This document shows, one piece after another, positions 54,747-64,000 of a stretch of DNA of 64,000 nt (position 1 is its first letter; each line of letters starts with the position of its first letter). Source of the stretch: Deltaproteobacteria bacterium UBA5329 (GTDB lineage Bacteria; Desulfobacterota; Syntrophorhabdia; Syntrophorhabdales; Syntrophorhabdaceae); NCBI GenBank assembly GCA_002408185.1, contig DHQV01000023.1:38881-102880 (forward strand), written 5' to 3'. Position numbers and translations under genes: made by a program. Under the pieces are notes generated by a model. It had not been told where the DNA came from and did not search any database. It was given only the letters and a program-made list of their open reading frames with translations.

Positions 54747-55667
54747 ATGCAACACGTATTTGGACCGGTACCGTCACGGCGCCTGGGTTACTCGCTCGGC
54801 GTCGATATTATTCCTCCGAAGCACTGCAGTTACGATTGCGTCTATTGTCAGATCGGAAAGACAACTCATGTCGAAACAACCCGCAAGAGCTTCTATGATC
54901 CCGGCTCGATCATCGAGCAGGTGATGGAGAAGGTGTCTCAACCGGACATGATCGATGTCATTACATTCTCCGGATCGGGTGAACCGACGCTCAATTCCGA
55001 CCTTGGTTTTATGATACGGGAAATAAAATGGAAAACATCCATCCCGGTCGCCGTGATCACGAACGGTTCGCTCCTGTGCGACAAGGGCGTCCGGGACGAT
55101 CTCAAAGAGGCGGACATGGTCCTTCCGTCGCTGGACGCCGTGAGCCAGACTGTTTTTGAACGTATCAACAGGCCTCATCATTCACTCGACGTTCAGGCGG
55201 TCATTGAGGGGCTCAGGGCCTTCAGAGCTGAATTTGACAGACAGATCTGGCTTGAGATAATGCTCATCAAAAACATTAATGACGACCCGGAAGAGTTGAA
55301 AAAGATGGCCGAAGTCGTGTCAGGCCTCGACATGGACAGGATACAGCTCAATACCGTTACACGCCCTCCTAGCTAATCGTCTGCCGCGCGTCTGATCGAT
55401 GCAGAGCTTAAGGACATCTGTAAAATGTTCGGGCCGTCCTGTGAGATAATATCGATATTCGAAAAGGCAGCGGAAATTCATGTCGAGCCGGCGACGGCCT
55501 CCATCATCCTGGAAACACTGAAAAGAAGGCCCCTTACGCTTGATGATGTTGTCAGGATCACGGGTATGTCCCATTTCGAAGCGAAGACCAGGCTCAATAT
55601 CCTTGAGAAGGAGGGCCGGATCACGACGTATGTTCTCAATGACGAGCTCTTTTACGTCAGCCCATGA
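54747..55667 (+). pseudogene. Radical SAM protein interrupted by one in-frame TAA
   Basis: Codons from ATG 54747 encode a COG0731-type radical SAM core: GPVPSRRLGYSLGVD, cluster motif CSYDCVYC, FSGSGEPTLN and VITNGSL. The frame meets TAA at 55374-55376 after QLNTVTRPPS. It then continues in the same frame to 55667 with sequence that fits the family C-terminus, a small winged-helix-like domain. Removing the stop gives one 306-residue protein. A single base change (for example GAA to TAA) explains the break. The first product could still make a core domain, and sequencing error cannot be excluded. Confidence 0.8.
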
Positions 55668-55698
55668 TCGGTCACCCCGATCTGCACCTAGAATCATG

Positions 55699-55728
55699 TT
55701 GACAAAGAGATAACCCAGAATTTACTAT
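55699..55728 (+). promoter_or_regulatory. Promoter for the purH-purD-leuB unit
   Basis: Perfect TTGACA, an 18-base spacer and TACTAT, about 85 bases before the purH start. No purine riboswitch motif is visible in the short leader. Confidence 0.6.
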
Positions 55729-55811
55729 TACACGACAGAGGCGGTTACGGGGTATTTCTTCGCAGTTTACCCGGATATTCTCGGATCCCATATAAATTGA
55801 GGAGGGGCATC

Positions 55812-56396
55812 ATGAAAATAAAGCGTGCCATTGTCAGCGTTTCGAGCAAAGAAGGCTTGTCTGACTTGGCGTTGTTTCTCAAGAATCTGAATGTCGAGAT
55901 CTTATCGACGGGTGGCACGAAAAAATACCTGGAAAGTATTGGCGTTACTCCTACCGAAGTTGGTGCGTATACCGGTTTTCCCGAAATCATGGACGGCCGC
56001 GTAAAGACCCTGCACCCCAAGGTCCATGGCGGGATTTTGAACATCAGGGATAACGCGGAGCACCAGAAGGCGATGAAGGACCATGGGATAAGCCCTATCG
56101 ATATGATCGTTGTCAATCTGTACCCGTTCGTCGAAGTGGTCAGTAAAGGCTGTACGTTCGAAGACGCCATAGAGAATATCGATATCGGCGGCCCTTCGAT
56201 GATCCGCGCCGCTGCAAAGAACTTTAAATATGTCACGGTCGTCGTCGACCCCGGGGATTATCCAAAGGTGATCATGAATATGACCGAGAATGACGGCTCG
56301 ACAACCGAAGAGATGAGGTTCTATCTCGCAAAAAAGGTATTCGCCCTGACAAGTGCATACGACAGGGCAATTACCGATTATTTGTCAAAAATCTAA
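55812..56396 (+). CDS. purH: IMP cyclohydrolase domain (stand-alone PurH N-terminal part)
   Basis: A 194-residue MGS-fold protein that closes FAICAR to IMP, the last purine step. Landmarks are [30 protein letters not shown] and [16 protein letters not shown]. The usual C-terminal AICAR transformylase domain of bifunctional PurH (about 300 residues) is absent, and purD begins 16 bases later. That activity must come from another gene; split forms are known in some deltaproteobacteria. ATG 55812 follows AGGAGGGG. Confidence 0.9.
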   Translation: MKIKRAIVSVSSKEGLSDLALFLKNLNVEILSTGGTKKYLESIGVTPTEVGAYTGFPEIMDGRVKTLHPKVHGGILNIRDNAEHQKAMKDHGISPIDMIVVNLYPFVEVVSKGCTFEDAIENIDIGGPSMIRAAAKNFKYVTVVVDPGDYPKVIMNMTENDGSTTEEMRFYLAKKVFALTSAYDRAITDYLSKI

Positions 56397-56412
56397 GGAC
56401 CGGGGGTTGACC

Positions 56413-57690
56413 GTGAATGTTCTTGTCATAGGTTCCGGCGGAAGGGAACACGCCCTTAGTTGGAAAATTGCACAATCAAAAGATATCAAGAAGTTATACT
56501 GTACGCCGGGAAATGGCGGTATATCCGACGTGGCCGAGTGCCACGATATCAATGCCACCGATATTACGGGCCTGATGGATTTTGCCCGTAACATGAAAAT
56601 AGACCTGGTAGTCGTCGGGCCCGAAAATCCCTTGGCGGAGGGTATTGTCGACGCGTTCCAGAAAAAAGGCATACCTATCTTCGGGCCTGTCGCCCAGGGC
56701 GCCGCCATCGAGGCAAGCAAGATATTCTCCAAAGAGCTTATGAGGGAAAGTTCCGTGCCCACGGCACCTTTTCGTGTATTCGACGATTATGAAAGGGCCC
56801 GGGAATATATAGAGGCCAGGCAAGCGCCATTCGTCATCAAGGCGAACGGACTGTGCGCTGGGAAGGGCGCCTATGTCATAAAAGACCTGGCCGAGGCCGG
56901 ACCGGTCCTCAAAGAGCTCATGGTGAACAGGATATACGGGGATGCGGGACGCAAGGTTGTCATTGAAGAGTTTCTGCCCGGAATCGAGGCCTCGTATCTC
57001 GCTTTTGCGGATGGCAACACGATCGTGCCGATGCCTGCCTCGCAGGACCATAAACCGCTCCTCGATAATGATCTCGGCCCGAACACGGGAGGCATGGGAG
57101 CATATACGCCGATACCATTCATCGATGATGACCTGGACCGTGAGATCCGCGAAACAATAATGTTGCGGACAATAGAGGCGATGCGCAACAAGGGCATCCC
57201 GTACAAAGGCGTCTTATACGGGGGCCTCATGTTTTCCGGCGGCAGGCCATATGTTATCGAGTTTAATGCACGGTTCGGCGACCCCGAAACGCAGCCGATC
57301 ATCTTCAAGATGAAGAGTGACCTTTTGCCCGTCCTTGTGGCATGTGTTGAAGGCAAACTAAATGATATCGAGGAGATAGTGTGGAAGGACGGGGTTAGCA
57401 TATGCGTGGTGCTCGCCTCGGGCGGCTACCCGGAAAAACCAGAAAAGGGCAAGGCGATCCGGGGGCTTGACAAACTGGCCGGCCGGGATGATGTCATGGT
57501 GTTCCATGCCGGTACGAAAAAAGTGAATGATCGGTATATTACGTCAGGCGGGAGGGTTCTCGGCGTGACCGCGATAGGCCCCACGTATGACGATGCAATA
57601 AAGAAGGTGTATGAAGCTGTTACAGTGATCGAATTCGACGGTATGTTTTATCGGAAGGATATTGGAAGAAAGGCCTTGATGACGAGATAA
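56413..57690 (+). CDS. purD: Phosphoribosylamine-glycine ligase (GAR synthetase)
   Basis: Second step of purine synthesis. The 425-residue ATP-grasp enzyme begins MNVLVIGSGGREHAL and contains GPENPLAEGIVD, KANGLCAGKGAYV, DHKPLLDNDLGPNTGGMGAY and EFNARFGDPETQ. The start is GTG 56413 after CGGGGG at good spacing. It follows purH closely, so they form an operon that leuB probably joins. Confidence 0.95.
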   Translation: MNVLVIGSGGREHALSWKIAQSKDIKKLYCTPGNGGISDVAECHDINATDITGLMDFARNMKIDLVVVGPENPLAEGIVDAFQKKGIPIFGPVAQGAAIEASKIFSKELMRESSVPTAPFRVFDDYERAREYIEARQAPFVIKANGLCAGKGAYVIKDLAEAGPVLKELMVNRIYGDAGRKVVIEEFLPGIEASYLAFADGNTIVPMPASQDHKPLLDNDLGPNTGGMGAYTPIPFIDDDLDREIRETIMLRTIEAMRNKGIPYKGVLYGGLMFSGGRPYVIEFNARFGDPETQPIIFKMKSDLLPVLVACVEGKLNDIEEIVWKDGVSICVVLASGGYPEKPEKGKAIRGLDKLAGRDDVMVFHAGTKKVNDRYITSGGRVLGVTAIGPTYDDAIKKVYEAVTVIEFDGMFYRKDIGRKALMTR

Positions 57691-57720
57691 TGCACCTAAA
57701 TACAAACCAGGAGGGATTGA

Positions 57721-58785
57721 ATGTCGAAAGAATTTAATATCGGTGTGATACCGGGCGACGGCACCGGGCCCGAGGTCATAGCCGAAGGGGTCAAAGTTCT
57801 TACGGCGGCTTCGAAGAAATACGGTTTTTCTGTCAAACTGACATACTTCGATATCGGAGGGGAGCGCTACAAAAGGACGGGTGAAACTCTGCCTGACAGT
57901 GTTTTGAGCGAATTGAGGCAGTTCGACGCGCTCTATCTCGGTGCTATCGGCCATCCCGATGTCAAGCCCGGCATCCTTGAAAAGGATATATTACTGAAGA
58001 CACGGTTCGAGCTGGACCAGTACATAAATTTGAGGCCCGTGAAGCTTTATGAAGGCGTGGAGACACCCTTGAAAGACAAGGGGCCGAAAGAGATCGATTT
58101 TGTTGTCGTCCGCGAAAACACCGAGGGCCTCTACACCGGCTCAGGTGGTGTTCTGAAAAAAGGAACTCAGGACGAGGTGGCGGTCCAGGAATCGATAAAT
58201 ACGCGCAAAGGCGTGGAGCGGTGTCTGAGGTTCGCTTTTGAATATGCACGGAAGAGGAACAAGGATAAGAAATTGACGCTTTGCGGGAAGACAAATGTCC
58301 TTACGTTCGCTTTTAACCTGTGGGAACGGGCATTTTACGAAGTAGCCGCGGAGTACAGCGACATCAAGACGGACTATGCCCACGTGGACGCCACGTGTAT
58401 GTGGATGGTAAAGAACCCGGAATGGTTTGACGTGATCGTTACTGATAATATGTTCGGGGACATCATTACCGATCTGGGCGCAATGATCCAGGGAGGAATG
58501 GGCATCGCATGCGGCGGCAATATAAACCCCGAAGGCGTTTCGATGTACGAGCCTATAGGCGGTTCGGCCCCGAAATATGCGGGAAAGAACGTGATCAACC
58601 CGATGGCGGCCATACTCGCCGGCGGTATGATGCTCGAGTTCCTGAAGGAGAACGAGGCCTCGGCCGCTATCGAGAATGCCGTTCAGAAGGCTATCCGGAA
58701 AGATCTGAGATCAATGGAAGCCGGCAAGATGGGAATGGGCACAAAGGAGGTCGGCGACCTTATTGCACGATACGTCGCAGAGTAG
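57721..58785 (+). CDS. leuB: 3-isopropylmalate dehydrogenase
   Basis: A 354-residue NAD-dependent beta-decarboxylating dehydrogenase. It starts IGVIPGDGTGPEV, with LDQYINLRPVKLY and VVVRENTEGLYTGSGG in the substrate-binding region, and DNMFGDIITDLG and EPIGGSAPKYAGK as metal and NAD sites. This pattern fits isopropylmalate dehydrogenase better than isocitrate dehydrogenase, though tartrate or homoisocitrate enzymes are related. AGGAGGG precedes the ATG. It follows purD by 30 bases. A fragment of a related enzyme is at the window start. Confidence 0.85.
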   Translation: MSKEFNIGVIPGDGTGPEVIAEGVKVLTAASKKYGFSVKLTYFDIGGERYKRTGETLPDSVLSELRQFDALYLGAIGHPDVKPGILEKDILLKTRFELDQYINLRPVKLYEGVETPLKDKGPKEIDFVVVRENTEGLYTGSGGVLKKGTQDEVAVQESINTRKGVERCLRFAFEYARKRNKDKKLTLCGKTNVLTFAFNLWERAFYEVAAEYSDIKTDYAHVDATCMWMVKNPEWFDVIVTDNMFGDIITDLGAMIQGGMGIACGGNINPEGVSMYEPIGGSAPKYAGKNVINPMAAILAGGMMLEFLKENEASAAIENAVQKAIRKDLRSMEAGKMGMGTKEVGDLIARYVAE

Positions 58786-58799
58786 ATAGACTCAATACG

Positions 58800-59048
58800 T
58801 TACGTCTTTTCGGACACCCTGAGCTTCCTGCTCAGGGTGTTTCTGTTTATCCCCAGAAGCCTTGCGGCCTTCGAAATGTTATTGTCGCTTATCCTCAGGG
58901 CAGCCTGAATGAAAACATCCTCGACATGTGTGAGCAGCTTGAGGTAGACGTCATCCTTATCATTGACCTTTGATAACAAGATCTTTTCCGCAATATGTTC
59001 AAGACGAAGATCAAGGAGTGAATATAAGTCTCGAATAGTATTAGGCAT
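58800..59048 (-). CDS. Fis-family DNA-binding protein
   Basis: An 82-residue protein whose C-terminal third is a Fis-type helix-turn-helix (AALRISDNNISKAARLLGINRNTLSRKL), the same fold as the DNA-binding end of sigma54 activators. The N-terminal part is a short helical dimerisation region. There is no ATPase domain, so it is a stand-alone Fis-like protein. The exact start is uncertain: an ATG four codons upstream exists and neither has a strong ribosome site. It converges with leuB, with 14 bases between. Confidence 0.85.
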   Translation of the reverse strand: MPNTIRDLYSLLDLRLEHIAEKILLSKVNDKDDVYLKLLTHVEDVFIQAALRISDNNISKAARLLGINRNTLSRKLRVSEKT

Positions 59049-59341
59049 ATTCGATTCCATCCAGTTGATGTATTTGTCAGGAAGTTGTTAGGATATATTA
59101 CAAAGAATTTCTCGCCCGGTGTCAATCATTATTATACAAAAATTTGAGGCGTCTGGGGTGAGAGAAGGAAAGCCCATAAAATCAATCTGTTACACACGCT
59201 ATATAGAGAGACCTGTTGTGCATAAGTGCTGATAATGGATATTATGTTAACTAAGGATACTATCCGTGAGCTTTTCGTCTACGTCGGGACCGATAAGGAA
59301 GTACTGCATACCCGACGGTGTCGCATCGATGCGAGTTCCTG

Positions 59342-61030
59342 TTATACCCGGGTTCCTGTGTCAGCTGCCTCCTCCGTGTTCTCATCACCGAGTTTTCGTG
59401 CCGGGGGTGCATACCACCGCTCCTTCGGCACCACTTTGGGCTCGGCCGGGTCAGCGCGGTACGAGGGGGACATGATCTGGACGTCGTACTCATTGAAGAT
59501 GTCCTGTATGTTCCTGTGCAGTTCTGCGTATATCTCTGCCATTATGTCCGGGCGGTCCGTGTATGCGTTGAGTTCATAGGACACATAAAAATCGTCCAGG
59601 GAGGTTTGTAAGATGAACGGCGGCGGCTGCCGGAGGAGCCCCGTTGTTTTTTCGGCTGCAATGAGAAGGAGGGCCTCGACCTGCCGCCACGGGGTGTCAT
59701 ATCCGATGGTGACAGTCGTGTGGAGGATAAGTCCCCGTTCCTTTGCCAGAAAACTGTAATTGACCACGGGGCTGCTGACGATCATGGAACTCGGCACCAC
59801 GATCTCCTCATTCTTGACGGTCTTCAGGTGGACGACCTGCAGACGCATTTCGACGACATCCCCCACAAAGTCCCCGATCTTCACGCGGTCCCCGATCCTG
59901 AACACCCGCCGGTAGATCAGGGTATAACCCGCTATCACATTAGCGACCGCCGAACTCGATCCGATGGAGATCAGGGCACCGAGAAATACGGATATGCCCT
60001 TGAAGGCGAGCGAGCTTGAACCGGGGATGTATGGATATGCCATAACCGCGGCGGAAACCAGGATGAGTAGCCGGCAGATCTTGTACGTCGGGTCTGCCCA
60101 ATCAGGATAGAAGTCCTTGATCTCTATTGTGCCGGTTCCGATCTGGTCGAACAATTGGTGGACGATCTTCAGCGCATACCGTGTCACGACAATGATGACG
60201 ATAATTATGACAACATCGGGGAACTCACGCAGGACTGCTAGACCCGCTGTTTTGAGAGGGCCGGCTATATAACCGAAGATCTGGTCAGCAAACTCTCTTG
60301 TCCACGGCAGGAAGCTCAGACTCGAATGTACGTAGACATAGAAAAAGAACAGAAAGGCAGCTAAACGCGTGACCTTGATCAGCGTTGTTATGACCATTCT
60401 GAGCCTCTCTGCCCGGAGGATGTCGAATTTTGTGATACTGACAAGGATCTTCTTGGATTCCACCCACCCGTCTATCTTCTCCTGAAGTCTGCGGTACACT
60501 CTGTTCAGGAAAATAAAGATGGCTATAAGGACCATGGTCGCAGCAAGGACGAAAATGCACCCGAGCACGATGCTCTTCATACCATACTTCTTTCTGTATT
60601 CCCTGATCCCGTCCTGCATGAGCTGCACCCGTTCCTTGGTCAGTTCGAGCCTGTCCCTACCCTCCGCGCGGGCATCTTCGTTCAGGACGGCCAGTAATTG
60701 CTTGTGTCCCGCACTGATCAGGATCGATGGGGACTTATAATCCATTGTCGTTATCGAATCCACGGGCATGTTGAAGTTTTCAGCGAGTTCCTTGAGTCTT
60801 TCCGATGTCATCTCTGCCCGTGCTTTAGCCGAGACTGAGACTCCCTTGACCTCCTTGATCAGGAACAGGGTTTTATCACCGAGGACCACAGGGTAGGCCG
60901 CGGGCGTGCTTTCCGCTGTTCTACCGGCACGGGTGGCCTCAGGCGGTCCGCCTGTCCGGGCAAAGGTGCTGAAAGCCGCCAGTACTATGACTACAGCCAA
61001 AAACAACACAGCGACTGCGGACTTTCTCAT
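59342..61030 (-). CDS. MscS-family mechanosensitive ion channel
   Basis: A 562-residue protein with a signal peptide, a periplasmic coiled-coil-like region, several transmembrane helices and the MscS pore-beta domain. The latter contains ALISIGSSSAVANVIAGYTLIY, FRIGDRVKIGDFVGDVVEM and VPSSMIVSSPVVNY. The C-terminal vestibule region ends in an acidic, Pro-rich tail. It is larger than E. coli MscS (286 residues), which is usual for channels with extra N-terminal helices. ATG 61030 follows GGGGGAAGAG. Confidence 0.9.
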   Translation of the reverse strand: MRKSAVAVLFLAVVIVLAAFSTFARTGGPPEATRAGRTAESTPAAYPVVLGDKTLFLIKEVKGVSVSAKARAEMTSERLKELAENFNMPVDSITTMDYKSPSILISAGHKQLLAVLNEDARAEGRDRLELTKERVQLMQDGIREYRKKYGMKSIVLGCIFVLAATMVLIAIFIFLNRVYRRLQEKIDGWVESKKILVSITKFDILRAERLRMVITTLIKVTRLAAFLFFFYVYVHSSLSFLPWTREFADQIFGYIAGPLKTAGLAVLREFPDVVIIIVIIVVTRYALKIVHQLFDQIGTGTIEIKDFYPDWADPTYKICRLLILVSAAVMAYPYIPGSSSLAFKGISVFLGALISIGSSSAVANVIAGYTLIYRRVFRIGDRVKIGDFVGDVVEMRLQVVHLKTVKNEEIVVPSSMIVSSPVVNYSFLAKERGLILHTTVTIGYDTPWRQVEALLLIAAEKTTGLLRQPPPFILQTSLDDFYVSYELNAYTDRPDIMAEIYAELHRNIQDIFNEYDVQIMSPSYRADPAEPKVVPKERWYAPPARKLGDENTEEAADTGTRV

Positions 61031-61089
61031 TTCTCTTCCCCCATTTAACATCTTTCCCTTGCTGTAATAACACCCCTTTACGGCCCGTT

Positions 61090-62517
61090 TCAGCGGACAA
61101 GCTCGATGATGTCCATAGAGTGGCTGGCCTCCGGGTGGCTGGACGACGGTCCCTCGGTAACAATCGCCAGATCCCCTTTCAGACCGTGGCCGTCCATCCA
61201 GGCTTTCACGTATTCCTTCCAGTTCTCGGGCAGTTGCGGCTCACGCACCGGGAATACGCCCGAAGAGAACTGGAGGTGCCGGCAGGTCGCCTCATGTCTG
61301 CTGATCGCAATAGTCCAGACAGGAAGGCGGAATCGCGCTATACTGCGTGCTGTGGCCCCGCTTCTGGTCGGGACAAACACGGCCGCCGGCATTGCGTATT
61401 CCAGGCAGGTCTGCACACTGATCGCAATGAGATGCTCCGGGAGGACCTTTCCCTCAAGCTCGATCCCCTTGAACAACCCCTTTACCGTGTTGGCGCAGCG
61501 ATGGGCCTCCGAAGAGGCCGCGATCTTCACAAGCATGGCCACGGCGTCCACGGGATACCTGCCCACGGCGGATTCGGCCGATAACATGACACAGTCGGTC
61601 CCGTCAAGGATCGCGTTTGCCACGTCTGTGGCCTCGGCCCTAGTCGGGCGGCGGTTATTCACCATGGACTCGAGCATCTGGGTGGCCGTGATAACAGGTT
61701 TGCCGAGCATATTTGCGAGATGTATGATACTTTTTTGCACTATAGCTATGTCCTCGATCGGGATCTCTACCCCCAGGTCGCCGCGGGCAATCATGACGCC
61801 GTCAGCCGCCTTGAGGATCTCCTCGACGTGGCCAAGGGCTCCGGACCGCTCTATCTTGGCTATAATGAAGGGATAATGGCCCAGTTCCTCCGCGGCCTTG
61901 CGGACCGCCTCTATATCGGCAGCACGTTCAACGAAGGACTGGCTGACAGCGTCCACCCCGTTCTCGAGGGCGAACTTCAGGCACTCATGGTCCCGTTCAG
62001 TGAATGCGCTGATCCCAAGATCAATCCCGGGAAGGTTAAGTCCCTTGCGTGAGCGGATCTCTCCCCCCACCAGTACCGAGCAGGTTACATCGTTGTCTTT
62101 GACCTCTGTCACTTTCAACTGGATATATCCGTCATTGAGAAAGAGTATGTCCCCGGGCTTCACGGCTTCCGGCAGTCCCGTGAAGGAAACCGATACGCGG
62201 CCGGCCCCGCTTGCATCCTGGTCAGTCGTCAGGACGAAAGTATCGCCGACCTTAAGCTCCGTGGGCTCCGGAGTAACGCTTCCGATCCGCATCTTCGGTC
62301 CGGAAAGGTCGGCCATTATAGCAATCCTTTTGCCTGATGACCGGGACACGGCCCGCAAATTCTCGATGACCTTCGCGTGAACGGAGAACTCACCGTGTGA
62401 AAAATTGAGCCGTGCGATATTCATGCCCGCCTCTATCATCCGTTTCATCACCTCGGGCGACTCGGAAGCGGGCCCGATGGTACAGATGATCTTCGTTTTT
62501 GGCGAATCGATGTTCAT
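61090..62517 (-). CDS. pyk: Pyruvate kinase
   Basis: Converts phosphoenolpyruvate and ADP to pyruvate and ATP. The 475-residue product has TKIICTIGPAS, NIARLNFSHG, the catalytic lysine segment IIAKIERSGA, VMIARGDLGVEIP, and the signature VITATQMLESM. The C-terminal domain contains PTRSGATARSIARFR. ATG 62517 follows AAAGGAGGGAAGG. It lies 59 bases upstream of the MscS gene and may share a transcript. Confidence 0.95.
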   Translation of the reverse strand: MNIDSPKTKIICTIGPASESPEVMKRMIEAGMNIARLNFSHGEFSVHAKVIENLRAVSRSSGKRIAIMADLSGPKMRIGSVTPEPTELKVGDTFVLTTDQDASGAGRVSVSFTGLPEAVKPGDILFLNDGYIQLKVTEVKDNDVTCSVLVGGEIRSRKGLNLPGIDLGISAFTERDHECLKFALENGVDAVSQSFVERAADIEAVRKAAEELGHYPFIIAKIERSGALGHVEEILKAADGVMIARGDLGVEIPIEDIAIVQKSIIHLANMLGKPVITATQMLESMVNNRRPTRAEATDVANAILDGTDCVMLSAESAVGRYPVDAVAMLVKIAASSEAHRCANTVKGLFKGIELEGKVLPEHLIAISVQTCLEYAMPAAVFVPTRSGATARSIARFRLPVWTIAISRHEATCRHLQFSSGVFPVREPQLPENWKEYVKAWMDGHGLKGDLAIVTEGPSSSHPEASHSMDIIELVR

Positions 62518-62776
62518 ACCTTCCCTCCTTTGCACAGGGACACTTAAGGACCGATCCTTTTAACCCCGAGAGAGTCAATTCGAGGGGTTGGTGCCCGTAC
62601 CGGGGGACAAGGCCCTCATATCCGAAACGGAACCCGTATATCGCGCTCACCCCTTGGTGGCCGTTCAGGCTCAGGACGACGGATCCTATAGGGTCGTTTA
62701 AGCCCGGGCATATGCTGCCGCATGAGCGCGGCGGATAGTTCTTCCCCCCGGCCAGGAGGGGAGGCTTCAGTGCTTC

Positions 62777-62791
62777 TGACGGGTTCGCCCG

Positions 62792-62794
<3 letters not shown>
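62777..62794. terminator. Hairpin across the pgi stop codon
   Basis: TGACGGG-TTCG-CCCGTCA is a perfect 7-bp stem with a tetraloop. It overlaps the pgi stop (complement of 62792-62794). No T run follows on the minus strand, so a termination role is uncertain. The rest of 62518-62776 shows no feature. Confidence 0.4.

Positions 62795-64000
<1,206 letters not shown>

Noticed and set aside
59226..59579. 117-codon plus-strand ORF before and within the MscS gene
   Set aside because: Most of it is antisense to the MscS coding end, and its translation is low-complexity and family-less.

Overview
This 64 kb window is a housekeeping-rich piece of chromosome from a strict or near-strict anaerobic bacterium. 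The gene set suggests a Desulfobacterota/deltaproteobacterial syntroph-like organism; this is inferred from content, with no taxonomic marker in the window. Supporting genes are a ferredoxin-dependent 2-oxoacid oxidoreductase, a flavodiiron protein with rubrerythrin, FeoAB iron uptake, an acyl-CoA dehydrogenase, cobalamin salvage genes and a DUF362 ferredoxin protein. I see no prophage, transposase or CRISPR array.

Layout. 1-5.8 kb (+): end of an isocitrate/isopropylmalate dehydrogenase-family gene, prfB with its programmed +1 frameshift, a ZapB-like coiled coil, zapA, a 6S RNA overlapping the zapA 3' end, rny, ymdB and tyrS. 5.9-10.8 kb: tRNA-Asn, a GapN-type aldehyde dehydrogenase, alanine dehydrogenase, a DUF6125-like protein and an Atg22/UMF1 transporter. 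10.9-20 kb: gpsA-gyrA, a small lipoprotein, truA, an RlmL-like methyltransferase, mscL, corA and the DUF362 protein. 20-30 kb: acyl-CoA dehydrogenase, a GYD protein, ctpA, flavodiiron protein, rubrerythrin, a flavin reductase, feoAB, a membrane metallophosphoesterase, an L,D-transpeptidase and a polyproline lipoprotein.

30.9-39.3 kb is the signalling section. On the minus strand it has a Usp, an orphan histidine-kinase ATPase domain, a lone receiver, a NarL-type regulator with its sensor kinase, and a cNMP/CBS/DUF294 protein. An unrecognised nucleotidyltransferase-like gene lies among them on the plus strand. 39.6-47.3 kb is a cobalamin regulon on the minus strand: a B12 riboswitch, btuB-like receptor, a small coupled ORF, btuF, btuC, btuD, cobU, cobT and cobS, then tRNA-Thr.

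47.3-64 kb: a hotdog thioesterase, a MagIII-like glycosylase, purM (possibly leaderless), a second GYD protein, porDAB, rodZ, yebC, tRNA-Val, a radical SAM gene broken by one in-frame stop, the purH(N)-purD-leuB operon, a Fis-like regulator, an MscS channel, pyruvate kinase and the 3' part of pgi.

The most unusual structure is a set of different 7-bp tandem repeats. They sit at or just after the stop codons of several genes, often as inverted pairs between convergent genes. Next to one of them is a separate 144-bp element bounded by a perfect 16-bp inverted repeat.

Intergenic stretches of about 290 bp at 34913-35202, 39297-39584 and 59049-59341 hold nothing I can support. The 2039-2214 leader of rny shows no clear element either.
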